This document shows, piece after piece, positions 45,926 through 55,168 of a stretch of DNA of 64,000 nt (position 1 is the first letter of the stretch; every line of letters begins with the position of its first letter). The notes beneath the pieces are model-generated. The model ran no database searches, was not told the origin of the DNA, and worked only from the letters and a program-made list of their open reading frames with translations. This DNA comes from Kitasatospora phosalacinea (lineage in GTDB: Bacteria > Actinomycetota > Actinomycetes > Streptomycetales > Streptomycetaceae). Both the position numbers and the translations under genes were made by a program. The stretch spans positions 124,001-188,000 of the forward strand of contig NZ_BSSA01000007.1 of assembly GCF_030268885.1 (NCBI RefSeq), written 5' to 3'.

Positions 45926-46717
45926 TCAAATCTGCCTGTTCCGGTACCACTTGTCCGCGAGGTCGACCGCTTCGCGGATCGGCATCAGGTGGCAGCGGGC
46001 GTCACCGACCGGGCCGGAGCGGATCTCGTCCGCGAGGCCCTCGGCGAGCACCTCGCCCATCGCCGGGAAGTGCTCGTCGTGCAGCCGCGTGCCGGTGAAG
46101 GAGCGCCAGCTGCGGCGGCCGTCGGGGGTGCGCACCACGCACCGGTAGCGCTGCTCCTCGCGGTCCGGCTGCCAGTACTCGAGCAGGTGGAGCGGCGTGC
46201 AGCACCACACCGGGACGCCGATCATCAGACAGCGGGCGCCCGCCTCGTAGAGTCGGTGGGCGGGCGAGCCCTCGCCGAGGTGGCTGGGCCAGGGGTGGCT
46301 GGCGGTGATCTCCTCGGCGCGCGGGCCGATGGCGGTGAAGGAGGTCTGCGGGTGACCGCTGCGACGGGCGCCGGGCAGCAGCCGGACCTCCTCGGCGAGC
46401 CGGCCCATGGTGGGCGAGGCCGGGGTCTCGGCGGCGTCCCAGGCGGGCATCCGGGCGTGGTATCGGCGCAGTTGGGCGGGGGTCATCCCGGCGACGGCGG
46501 CCCGGTAGGACGAGGAGGTGCGGGAGTTCTCGGGCGTAGCGGTGTAGACCACCAGGGTGCCGTCCGCCCCGAGCGCCCCCCTGAGCGCCCGCACCACCCC
46601 CTGTGCGCCGTCCACCACCGGCCCGACCGACCGCAGGGCGGCCTGCACCAGCAGGGTCTCCCCCGGCCGGACGCCGAGCCGGTCCAGATCCGCGATGAGC
46701 TCCGTCACGGAGTACAA
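45926..46717 (-). CDS. AAC(3)-family acetyltransferase in the fxs operon
   Basis: 263-residue member of the aminoglycoside N(3)-acetyltransferase family: N-terminal ADLDRLGVRPGETLLVQAALRSVG (two parts), GHPQTSFTAIGPRAEEIT, then AGARCLMIGVPVWCCTPLHLLEYW, which aligns with the GVG-TxxHxxE region. TTG at 46717 with GGGAGG six to seven bases upstream. It sits between fxsC and fxsB in the same direction, so it may act on the RiPP or on a small molecule of that system rather than confer aminoglycoside resistance. Substrate unproven. Confidence 0.88.
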   Translation of the reverse strand: MYSVTELIADLDRLGVRPGETLLVQAALRSVGPVVDGAQGVVRALRGALGADGTLVVYTATPENSRTSSSYRAAVAGMTPAQLRRYHARMPAWDAAETPASPTMGRLAEEVRLLPGARRSGHPQTSFTAIGPRAEEITASHPWPSHLGEGSPAHRLYEAGARCLMIGVPVWCCTPLHLLEYWQPDREEQRYRCVVRTPDGRRSWRSFTGTRLHDEHFPAMGEVLAEGLADEIRSGPVGDARCHLMPIREAVDLADKWYRNRQI

Positions 46718-46857
46718 CAGGGCCTCCCACAGCCGCGGGCCGGCGCACCGGCCCCGCAGTCGACGCGCCGCAGCCGCACCGCCCCGTCGGCGGCCGGTCG
46801 TCCTTCACCCCTGCCCGCGTTCCCGGCCCTGCCACACCCGCCGGGCCGGGCGTCCCG

Positions 46858-49335
46858 TCAGCCGGACGCGGCGGCCACCCGGGCCCGCCAGCGGGCCAGG
46901 TTCTCCGCGGCCGCCTCCCGGGCCGCCGCCTCGGCGGCCGCGCCGACCGGCACCGCCAGCCAGGGTTCGACGGCCGCGCGCATGCCCGCGGCGAACCGCT
47001 CGCCGAGCGGGGTGAGCGCCCCGGAGCCGTCCAGCTCCTCGATCGCCCCGAGCGTGTGCGAGCGCCAACTCGCCAGCTGGAAGCGGGCGTTCTCGCGCTC
47101 CGGCCCGTCGGCGAGCACCCGCACCCGGGCGGCCCAGTATTCGGTGACCGCGAGGTGCGCGTACGTGCCCTGGAACAGCCCCTCCAGCGGGCGCGGGTCG
47201 GGCCGCCAGGGCGCGTGGAACAGCCGCCGCTCGGTCCGGTCGTACAGGTCGTGCAGGTCGAGCACCGCCCCCAGCTTGACGTGCTGGAACTCGTGGGCGA
47301 GCAGCAGCGCGAGGGTCGGTGCGGCGGCCGGGCGGGCGATGCCGACCGCGCCGAACGCCTGCCGGGCCGCGGCCGAGACGTCCCGCCCGGCGGGCCCCGG
47401 CCGCAGCGGGGTGACGGTGGACAGGCCGGTCCGGATGCCGGGCGCGTAGCCGGGCAGGTCGCGGCCGATCAGTTCCCAGGCCTCCTGCAACATGCCCGTC
47501 CAGGCGTGCAGTTCGGCCTCGTCCAGGCGGGCGGAGACCGGCCACTGGTGGCTGTCGCGCTGCGGGTCGGTGTCCTCCAGCGCGGGCGTCCAGCCGTCGG
47601 CGAGGGCGACCCGCCGCACCGGCTGCCAGCGCTCGTCGCCGGGCGCGTCCCAGCCGACCCGGACGCCGCCGACCGCGAAGCCCTCCGGGTCGCCGGTCAG
47701 CACGGCCTCGCCCGCGCCGCCGACCAGCACCCGCCCCAGCGTGGGCAGGTGCACGGCCCCGGCCCGCACGGGCAGCGGGAGTTCGAAGGACCGGCGGGCC
47801 CGCAGCGCGGCCGCCGCCGCCAGCTCGGCCACCCCGCCGAGGTCCGCCCGGCCGGGCCCCGTCCCGCCCGGACCCGCCCCGCCGGGCCCCGTCCCGTCCG
47901 GACCCGCCCCGCCGGACTCCGTCCCGCCCTCGCCGCTCAGGCAGCGCACCGCCCAGGCCCGGACGTACGGGTGGGTCAGCACCGCGGACAGCGCGGCGCC
48001 GTCGGCCGCGTCCAGCGAGGTGACCAGGTCCCAGGCCGGGGAGGCCGCCCCGACCGCGGCCACCAGCCGCCGGGTCAGCCCGAGTTGGGCCCCGGCCAGG
48101 GCCCGGACGGTGTCGGCCCCGCCGTAGCCCGCCGCCAGCTCGTCGAGCTGGCGCTCGGTCAGCCCGCCGCCGGGCGCGTCCTGCGCCGGGACGGTGGCGG
48201 CGGGCACCGTCCGGTCCCGGATGGTGGTGATCAGTTTCAAGAGGTCCCCGCAGAAGACGGAGGGGTTGCGGAAGCCGGAGCCGTCGTCGCCCCGGTAGCG
48301 GTGCGCGTAGAGGCCCCCGCCGCAGGAGCGCACCACCGGGCAGGCCCGGCACTGCTCGGCCAGCCCGGCCAGCCCGGACTGCCGCTCCACCATGCCGGGG
48401 TGCGCGGCGACCTGGTCGAGGCTGTGCTCGAACACGGTGAACCCGGTCTCGGGCGCGCCGTCGTACGCGGTCTTCAGGCTGTCGGCCTGCTCGAAGGACC
48501 CGTCGGTCTCCACCACGACCAGGTCGGCCGGGTCCAGCCCGAGCGACTCGGTCAGGCTGGAGCGCCCGCGCAGGGTGCGGTGGATCGAGTCGAAGGTGCG
48601 CACCGGGACGGGGCGGCCGAGCTCCTCCCAGCGCCGGTGCACGGCCAGCAGCCAGTCCGCGTACGGCGTCCCGCCGAGCCCGGCGGGACGCTTGGGGGGC
48701 TCGTCCCAGGTCGCGTGCGGCAGCAGGAAGTCCACCCGGGGCGGTTCCAGGGCGACCAGCGCGTCGAGCACCGCGACGGGGTCGTTCTCCACGTCGACGG
48801 TGCACAGCAGGCCCGCGTACAGGTGCCGGTACTCGGGGCGGCGCAGCAGGGCGACGGCGGCGAGCACCTCGGCGTGGCTGCTGCGGCCGTCGGCGAAGCG
48901 GCGGTGCCGGTCGTTGGCCGCCCGGTCGCCGTCCAGCGAGATGCCGACCTTGATGCCGTGCGCGGCGAACAGGTCGAGGTGGCGGGTGCGCAGCCGCACC
49001 CCGTTGGTGTGGATGCGCAGGTCGAGGGCGCAGTCGGCGGGGAGCGCGGCGCGCAGCAGCTCGGCCGCCCGGCCGAGCCGGGCGGGGCCCGCCAGCAGCG
49101 GCTCGCCCCCGTGCAGCACCACGTGGACGGCGGGCAGCCGGTGGGCGCGGACGTGCTCGGCGATCCGTTCGGCGGTGCGGGCCAGCACCGCCTCGTCGAT
49201 CACCTTGGCCTTGCCGCGCCAGCTGGTGTCGGCGTGCTCGTAGACGTAGCAGTGGTCGCAGGCCAGGTCACACCGGCCGTGCATCTTGACGACGTACTGC
49301 GAGAACGGGACCAGGGGGCGCGGCGCGGGCGGCAC
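46858..49335 (-). CDS. fxsB: FxsB: radical SAM/SPASM maturase fused to an HExxH domain
   Basis: 825-residue enzyme expected to crosslink the FxsA peptide. Radical SAM core with CDLACDHC (Cys22, 26, 29) and VVLHGGEPLL; SPASM cysteines at about 329, 332, 338 and 362 (EQCRACPVVRSC, VFCGD). After a Gly/Thr/Pro-rich linker (469-497) comes a C-terminal domain with HEFQH at 681-685 and Glu-rich helices, resembling the HExxH domain fused to or encoded beside FxsB enzymes. GTG at 49335, 49 bases after the fxsA stop. Family assignment is strong; the crosslink is inferred from the family. Confidence 0.94.
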   Translation of the reverse strand: MPPAPRPLVPFSQYVVKMHGRCDLACDHCYVYEHADTSWRGKAKVIDEAVLARTAERIAEHVRAHRLPAVHVVLHGGEPLLAGPARLGRAAELLRAALPADCALDLRIHTNGVRLRTRHLDLFAAHGIKVGISLDGDRAANDRHRRFADGRSSHAEVLAAVALLRRPEYRHLYAGLLCTVDVENDPVAVLDALVALEPPRVDFLLPHATWDEPPKRPAGLGGTPYADWLLAVHRRWEELGRPVPVRTFDSIHRTLRGRSSLTESLGLDPADLVVVETDGSFEQADSLKTAYDGAPETGFTVFEHSLDQVAAHPGMVERQSGLAGLAEQCRACPVVRSCGGGLYAHRYRGDDGSGFRNPSVFCGDLLKLITTIRDRTVPAATVPAQDAPGGGLTERQLDELAAGYGGADTVRALAGAQLGLTRRLVAAVGAASPAWDLVTSLDAADGAALSAVLTHPYVRAWAVRCLSGEGGTESGGAGPDGTGPGGAGPGGTGPGRADLGGVAELAAAAALRARRSFELPLPVRAGAVHLPTLGRVLVGGAGEAVLTGDPEGFAVGGVRVGWDAPGDERWQPVRRVALADGWTPALEDTDPQRDSHQWPVSARLDEAELHAWTGMLQEAWELIGRDLPGYAPGIRTGLSTVTPLRPGPAGRDVSAAARQAFGAVGIARPAAAPTLALLLAHEFQHVKLGAVLDLHDLYDRTERRLFHAPWRPDPRPLEGLFQGTYAHLAVTEYWAARVRVLADGPERENARFQLASWRSHTLGAIEELDGSGALTPLGERFAAGMRAAVEPWLAVPVGAAAEAAAREAAAENLARWRARVAAASG
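47851..47925. repeat. 30-bp repeats coding for the FxsB linker
   Basis: Two near-identical 30-base units (47851-47880 and 47881-47910, one mismatch) and a diverged partial third. They encode the Gly-Pro/Gly-Thr linker between the SPASM and HExxH halves of FxsB. Confidence 0.85.
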
Positions 49336-49384
49336 GGGGATCAGGGGTGGAACGTCGTGTCGGTCTCGGTGCTCCGGGACCGGT

Positions 49385-49555
49385 TCAGATCGAGGAGTTG
49401 AACGCGGCCACCGCCACCTGTCCCGACTCCCCGCCCGGGAGGACCCGGTGCAGTCCGGCGGCGAGTTCCTCGGTACCGAGAGCGGCCAGAGCTGCCAGCG
49501 AGGGAGCGGACTCCTCGGCGCGCACGCTGTCGGCGGGCTTGGTGGCGGCGACCAT
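49385..49555 (-). CDS. fxsA: FxsA: FxSxx-COOH RiPP precursor peptide
   Basis: 56-residue peptide read from ATG 49555 to TGA 49385; shorter than usual gene-finding limits. It starts MVAATKPADSVRAEE, has an Ala/Leu-rich helical middle (SLAALAALGTEELAAGL) and ends VAVAAFNSSI, an exact match to the F-x-S-x-x-COOH terminus of this RiPP family. Position directly upstream of fxsB in the same orientation confirms it. The C-terminal FNS is the expected cyclophane site; no cleavage motif is evident. Shine-Dalgarno is weak. Confidence 0.93.
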   Translation of the reverse strand: MVAATKPADSVRAEESAPSLAALAALGTEELAAGLHRVLPGGESGQVAVAAFNSSI

Positions 49556-49756
49556 GATGACTCGTTTCTGCGCCCGGCAGCGGGCGCGCGAAGCAGGATC
49601 CCGGCATCCGATTGCCGAGACTCACCACCGCGAAACTGTATCGCCGTTCCCTGCTTCCAGCCCGCCCAAACCTGTGTTTTCGCTGCGCCGTTCGAGAAAA
49701 TTTACCTCGTTCGGAGCAGTCCGGAAAGCTTGACAGCCACCGGAGTTGATGATCCG

Positions 49757-50521
49757 TCAGGGGAACAGCCGCTCGACCCGCCACCCGGCGCCCTCGGCGA
49801 CGTACCGCAGCCGGTCGTGCAGCCGGTTCTCCCGCCCCTGCCAGAACTCGACGGTGCGCGGGACGACCCGGTAGCCGCCCCAGAACGGCGGGACGGGCAC
49901 GCCCTCGCCCTCCGGGTAGCGGGCGGCCAGGTCGGCGTACCGCTGCTCCAGCACCCCGCGGTCGGCCAGCGGGCTGGACTGCTCGCTGGCCCAGGCGCCG
50001 AGCTGGGAGCCGTGCGGGCGGGTGCGGAAGTAGGCCGCGGTCTCGTCCCGGCCGACCTTCTCCACCCGGCCGGCCACGATGACCTGCCGGGCCAGCACGA
50101 TCCACGGGAAGAGCAGCGCGGCGTTCGGGTTGGCGGCCAGGTCGGTGCCCTTGCGGGAGCCGTAGTTCGTGAAGAACACGAAGCCGCGCCGGTCGTAGCC
50201 CTTGAGCAGCACGGTGCGCGCGGAGGGCAGCCCCTCGGCGTCGGCGGTGGAGAGCACCATCGCGTTGGGCTCGGGCACGCCCGCCTCGCCCGCCTCGTGG
50301 AACCAGCGGGTGAACTGCCGGTACGGGTCGTCGGCCAGCTCCTCCTCGGCGAGCCCCTCGTGCAGGTAGTGCTCGCGCATCACCGACGGGTCCGGCCCGG
50401 GCCGCTCCCCGGCGGGTCCGACGGGTCCGACGGGCGACGCGGGCTCCGTGGGCCCGGTGGGTTCCGTGGGCAGGGACAGGGCACTCGGCTCGGTGCTCGG
50501 GTGGCGTTCCGCGGTAGGCAC
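49757..50521 (-). CDS. pdxH: Pyridoxamine 5'-phosphate oxidase
   Basis: FMN enzyme making pyridoxal 5'-phosphate from PNP/PMP. 254 residues from GTG 50521. The catalytic core starts at about residue 48 ([10 protein letters not shown]) with [20 protein letters not shown] (split), [18 protein letters not shown] and the C-terminal signature [17 protein letters not shown]. The first 47 residues are a low-complexity Pro/Thr/Gly extension ([13 protein letters not shown]) absent from most PdxH; translation from an internal start cannot be excluded. Divergent from citrate synthase. Confidence 0.94.
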   Translation of the reverse strand: MPTAERHPSTEPSALSLPTEPTGPTEPASPVGPVGPAGERPGPDPSVMREHYLHEGLAEEELADDPYRQFTRWFHEAGEAGVPEPNAMVLSTADAEGLPSARTVLLKGYDRRGFVFFTNYGSRKGTDLAANPNAALLFPWIVLARQVIVAGRVEKVGRDETAAYFRTRPHGSQLGAWASEQSSPLADRGVLEQRYADLAARYPEGEGVPVPPFWGGYRVVPRTVEFWQGRENRLHDRLRYVAEGAGWRVERLFP

Positions 50522-50839
50522 GCCCCCATCATCCCGTACGACAAGCGCCGGGCGCCGCCGCCTCCGGGCCGGTCGGGAGTAGGGTGGCTCGCCACCGCTT
50601 CACGACCCGCCTGCCGGGGAACCGTCCGGCCACCGCCGGGGACGCCCCGAAAATCCGCCGACGACGCCGGAGACGACAGGGGTGCGAGCGGCCCGTGGGG
50701 GAAACATCACCGTCGTGGTGTATGGCGCAATGCACTCCGTGCCTGCCACTCTGACACCGAGTGCCAACCACCATCGGCCACCGGCGCGCCGCCCCACCAC
50801 GGCCGCGCGCCGCGTCGGATCACTGAAGGAGCCGTTCTG
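50522..50839. other. pdxH/citrate synthase divergent promoter region
   Basis: About 320 bases. Contains an inverted repeat with TGCCACTC and GAGTGCCA arms seven bases apart (50744-50766) and a strong Shine-Dalgarno AAGGAG for the citrate synthase gene at about 50825. No open frame that looks coding. Confidence 0.6.
50744..50766. promoter_or_regulatory. CIRCE-like inverted repeat upstream of citrate synthase
   Basis: Arms TGCCACTC and GAGTGCCA (one mismatch between arms) resemble half sites of the HrcA operator CIRCE (GCACTC/GAGTGC), but the spacer is seven rather than nine bases. It lies 74 bases upstream of the ATG at 50840. Confidence 0.4.
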
Positions 50840-51940
50840 ATGTCGGATTTCGTACCCGGCCTTGAGGGTGTAGTCGCCTTCGAGAGCGAGATCGCCGAGC
50901 CCGACCGCGAGGGCGGAGCGCTGCGCTACCGCGGGGTGGACATCGAGGACCTGGTCGGCCAGGTCTCCTTCGGGCACGTGTGGGGCCTGCTGGTGGACGG
51001 CAAGTTCGCCCCCGGCCTGCCGGCCGCCGAGCCGTTCCCGATCCCGGTCCACTCCGGCGACATCCGGGTCGACGTGCAGTCCGCCCTCGCCATGCTCGCC
51101 CCGGTCTGGGGCCTCAAGCCGCTGCTGGACATCTCCGCCGAGCAGGCCCGCGACGACCTCGCCCGGGCCGCCGTGATGGCGCTGTCGTACGTGGCCCAGT
51201 CGGCCCGCGGCCAGGGCCTGCCGATGGTCCCGCAGCGCGAGATCGACAAGGCGGAGACCATCGTCGAGCGGTTCATGATCCGCTGGCGCGGCGAGCCGGA
51301 CCCGAAGCACGTCAAGGCCGTCGACGCGTACTGGACCTCGGCCGCCGAGCACGGCATGAACGCCTCCACCTTCACCGCCCGGGTGATCGCCTCCACCGGC
51401 GCGGACGTCGCGGCCGCGCTGTCCGGCGCGGTCGGCGCGATGTCCGGCCCGCTGCACGGCGGCGCGCCGTCCCGGGTGCTCGGCATGATCGAGGAGATCG
51501 AGCGCACCGGCGACGCGGCAGGCTACGTGAAGAAGGCCCTGGACAAGGGCGAGCGCCTGATGGGCTTCGGCCACCGCGTCTACCGCGCCGAGGACCCGCG
51601 CGCCCGGGTGCTGCGCCGCACCGCCAAGGAGCTCGGCGCGCCGCGCTACGAGATCGCCGAGGCGCTGGAGAAGGCCGCGCTGGAGGAGCTGCACAACCGC
51701 CGCCCCGACCGCGTGCTGGCCACCAACGTCGAGTTCTGGGCCGCCATCATGCTGGACTTCGCCGAGGTCCCGGCGCACATGTTCACCTCGATGTTCACCT
51801 GTGCCCGCACGGCCGGCTGGTCGGCGCACATCCTGGAGCAGAAGCGCACCGGCCGACTGGTCCGCCCGGCCGCCCGCTACATCGGCCCGGGCTCCCGCAA
51901 GCCGCAGGAGATCGAGGGCTGGGAGCAGATCGCCGGCTGA
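50840..51940 (+). CDS. Citrate synthase (type 2, short actinobacterial form)
   Basis: Condenses acetyl-CoA with oxaloacetate. 366 residues, the length of the shorter actinobacterial citrate or methylcitrate synthases. Active-site motifs: HGMNASTFTARV, GPLHGGAPSRVLGM and GFGHRVYRAEDPRA (conserved His residues), and the Asp in LDFAEVPAHMFTSMF. ATG at 50840 with AAGGAG nine bases upstream. No prpB/prpD genes are near, so citrate synthase is preferred over methylcitrate synthase. A terminator follows. Confidence 0.92.
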   Translation: MSDFVPGLEGVVAFESEIAEPDREGGALRYRGVDIEDLVGQVSFGHVWGLLVDGKFAPGLPAAEPFPIPVHSGDIRVDVQSALAMLAPVWGLKPLLDISAEQARDDLARAAVMALSYVAQSARGQGLPMVPQREIDKAETIVERFMIRWRGEPDPKHVKAVDAYWTSAAEHGMNASTFTARVIASTGADVAAALSGAVGAMSGPLHGGAPSRVLGMIEEIERTGDAAGYVKKALDKGERLMGFGHRVYRAEDPRARVLRRTAKELGAPRYEIAEALEKAALEELHNRRPDRVLATNVEFWAAIMLDFAEVPAHMFTSMFTCARTAGWSAHILEQKRTGRLVRPAARYIGPGSRKPQEIEGWEQIAG

Positions 51941-51995
51941 CCCACTTCCGGGTGAAAAGCCGTCCGGCCGCCGCCCCGGACACCGCCGCCACCGG

Positions 51996-52029
51996 GCGCG
52001 TGGACGCCCCCTGACCAGGGGTCACGCGC
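51996..52029 (+). terminator. Terminator after citrate synthase
   Basis: Two coaxial stems, GCGCGTG/CACGCGC and inner CCCCT/AGGGG, with small internal loops; 56 bases past the stop. Confidence 0.75.
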
Positions 52030-52108
52030 TCCGGTGCGGCCTGTCCGGGGCGGCCAAGATCACGTCTCAGCGGCCGGACGGGCGTACCGCCGCCGCGCGC
52101 CCGGGCGA

Positions 52109-53245
<1,137 letters not shown>

Positions 53246-53259
53246 CGCAGCCCGTCATC

Positions 53260-53297
53260 CGCGAGGCCCCGGTCCACGAGCGGACCGGGGCCTCGCG
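53260..53297. terminator. Terminator between serC and aldo/keto reductase gene
   Basis: Perfect 16-bp stem CGCGAGGCCCCGGTCC with a 6-base loop, between two convergent genes. Confidence 0.88.
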
Positions 53298-53323
53298 GCG
53301 TCCGCCGGTGCGGCCGGGGCGGG

Positions 53324-54316
53324 TCACCAGGCGTACGCCTCCGGGGCGGGGCCGCCGCCGTTCGGGCCGGGCGGGGGGAAGAGCCGGTCCAGGGCGGCCA
53401 GCAGGTCCGCGTCCAGTTCCAGGTCCAGGGCGGCCAGCGCGCCGTCCAGCTGGGCCGCGGTGCGCGGGCCGACGATCGGGCCGGTGACGCCCGGCCGGGC
53501 CAGCAGCCAGGCCAGGCCGACGTGCGCCGGGTCGGCTCCGGCCCGCGCGCACAGGTCCTCGTACGCCGCCAGCGCCTCGTGGTGCGCGGCCAGGGCGGCG
53601 GCCGAGTGGCCGCCGCCGCCGCGGGCCGCGGTGCCCTCGCGCCGCTTGCGCAGCACGCCGCCGAGCAGGCCGCCGTTCAGCGGGCCCCACGGGATCACGC
53701 CGATGCCGTAGTGCCGGGCCGCGGGCAGCACCTCCAGCTCGGCCCACCGGGTCATCAGGTTGTACCGGGTCTGCTCGGCGACCAGGCCGAGGAAGTGCCG
53801 CTCGCGGGCGGCCTCCTGGGCCTGGGCGAGGTGCCAGCCCGCGAAGTTGGAGGAGCCGAAGTACAGCACCTTGCCCTGCTGGCGCAGCACGCCGAACGCC
53901 TCCCAGACCTCCTCCCACGGGGTGTGCCGGTCGACGTGGTGCATCTGGTAGAGGTCGATCCGGTCGGTGCCGAGTCGGCGCAGCGAGTCCTCGCAGGCGC
54001 GCCGGACGTGCCAGGCGCTGAGGCCGCCCTCGTTGGGGCGGGGGCCGGTCGGGAGGTAGACCTTGGTGGCCAGGACGGTCCGCTCCCGGCGCTCCGGGTC
54101 GCCCGCGAACCAGCGGCCGATGATCTCCTCGGTGGAGCTCTCGCCCGGGCGGGTGCCGTAGACGTTCGCGGTGTCGAAGAAGTTGACGCCCGCCTCGTGG
54201 GCCCGCTGCATGATCGCGTGGCTCTCGCGCTCGTCGGTCTCCGTCCCGAAGTTCATCGTGCCGAGCACCAGCCGGGACACCTGCAGCCCGCTGCGGCCGA
54301 GCCGGGTGTACTCCAT
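53324..54316 (-). CDS. Aldo/keto reductase
   Basis: NADPH-dependent carbonyl reductase, 330 residues. TIM-barrel signatures: GVNFFDTANVYG (catalytic Asp and Tyr), the Lys in VLATKVYLP, DLYQMHHVD (His), and NADP-binding LARPGVTGPIVGPRT. ATG at 54316 follows a G-rich Shine-Dalgarno. Divergent from a TetR gene; an operator-like sequence lies in its promoter, between the -35 region and -10 box TATTAT (54372-54377). Probably repressed by that TetR. Confidence 0.93.
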   Translation of the reverse strand: MEYTRLGRSGLQVSRLVLGTMNFGTETDERESHAIMQRAHEAGVNFFDTANVYGTRPGESSTEEIIGRWFAGDPERRERTVLATKVYLPTGPRPNEGGLSAWHVRRACEDSLRRLGTDRIDLYQMHHVDRHTPWEEVWEAFGVLRQQGKVLYFGSSNFAGWHLAQAQEAARERHFLGLVAEQTRYNLMTRWAELEVLPAARHYGIGVIPWGPLNGGLLGGVLRKRREGTAARGGGGHSAAALAAHHEALAAYEDLCARAGADPAHVGLAWLLARPGVTGPIVGPRTAAQLDGALAALDLELDADLLAALDRLFPPPGPNGGGPAPEAYAW

Positions 54317-54371
54317 GGCAACCGCCCCCTCGTCCCCCGGCGGGCCCGCCGGTCGGGCCGCGCCGCCGCCA

Positions 54372-54391
54372 ATAATACCGACATATCTGTC
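54372..54391 (-). promoter_or_regulatory. -10 box and TetR-type operator of the aldo/keto reductase gene
   Basis: On the minus strand the -10 hexamer TATTAT (54372-54377) is preceded by the near-palindrome GACATATCTGTC (54380-54391), the classic shape of a TetR-family site placed in the promoter spacer. Confidence 0.7.
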
Positions 54392-54457
54392 TGATTGTGC
54401 GTCGGAGGGGCCGACGGAAGCGGAACAGGAGCCTCCTTCGGCCGGTGACCTTGGGGA

Positions 54458-54491
54458 TAGGATGCAGACAGGTCGGCATCTTGACGATGCC
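54458..54491 (+). promoter_or_regulatory. -10 box and inverted repeats of the tetR gene
   Basis: TAGGAT (54458-54463) as -10 box. Just downstream, CAGACAGGTCGG contains the same CCGAC and CTGTCTG elements (on the opposite strand) as the aldo/keto reductase operator, and GGCATC-TTGAC-GATGCC (54475-54491) is a perfect inverted repeat. Confidence 0.6.
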
Positions 54492-54514
54492 CAACGCGCA
54501 CGAGGGGACCGAGC

Positions 54515-55168
54515 ATGACCAAGCAGGAACGCGGCATCCGTTCGCGGCGGGCCATCCTGGAGGCCGCGGCCGAGGTCTTCGACCTGCGCGGGTACGACGC
54601 CGCCGGCACCAACGAGATCCTCTCCCGCACCGGCCTGACCAGGGGCGCGCTCTACCACCACTTCCCGTCCAAGGAGGCCATCGCGCTGGCCGTCCTGGAG
54701 GCCCACGGCGACGGCCTCGCCCTCCCCGAGCACTCCGCGCACGCCAGCCGCCTGCAGTCCGTCATCGACCTGTGCTTCGCCTTCGCCGACCGCCTGCACA
54801 CCGACGCCGTCCTGCGCGCCGCCGTCCGCCTCGCCGTCGAGCAGACCTCGCTGCCCCGCCCCACCGACACCCCGTACGAGCAGTCCCGCGCCGTGGTCCG
54901 CACCCTGCTCGCCGAGGCCGCCGCCCAGGGCGAGACGCTGCCCGGCCTCGACCTCGACGAGGCCGCCGACGTGATCATCGCCGCGTTCACCGGCGTCCGG
55001 GTGATGTCCCAGGTCTACACCGCCCGCGCCGACCTGCCCCAGCGCCTCACCGCCCTGTGGCGGATGCTCCTGCCCGGCATCGCCAACCCCGGCATGATCG
55101 GCCGCCTGCGCACCACCCCGCCGCCGACCACGGCGGACGGGGACGCCGCGTCCGCTACTTCTGCATGA
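54515..55168 (+). CDS. TetR regulator resembling gamma-butyrolactone receptors (ScbR-like)
   Basis: 217-residue repressor. Its N-terminus MTKQERGIRSRRAILEAAAE and the HTH with GLTRGALYHHFPSKEAIAL are close to ScbR/ArpA-type receptors, and so is the C-terminal DEAADVIIAAFTGVRVMSQ with LLPGIANPGMIGRL. The tryptophan that contacts the ligand in ArpA/CprB (usually in a P-x-W segment) seems replaced (PYEQSRAVV), so it may be a pseudo-receptor. ATG at 54515 with GAGGGG upstream. Divergent from the aldo/keto reductase. Confidence 0.87.
   Translation: MTKQERGIRSRRAILEAAAEVFDLRGYDAAGTNEILSRTGLTRGALYHHFPSKEAIALAVLEAHGDGLALPEHSAHASRLQSVIDLCFAFADRLHTDAVLRAAVRLAVEQTSLPRPTDTPYEQSRAVVRTLLAEAAAQGETLPGLDLDEAADVIIAAFTGVRVMSQVYTARADLPQRLTALWRMLLPGIANPGMIGRLRTTPPPTTADGDAASATSA

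Noticed and set aside
47056..49401. Plus-strand frame of 781 codons opposite fxsB
   Set aside because: fxsB on the other strand has intact radical SAM and SPASM motifs; the plus frame has no domain.
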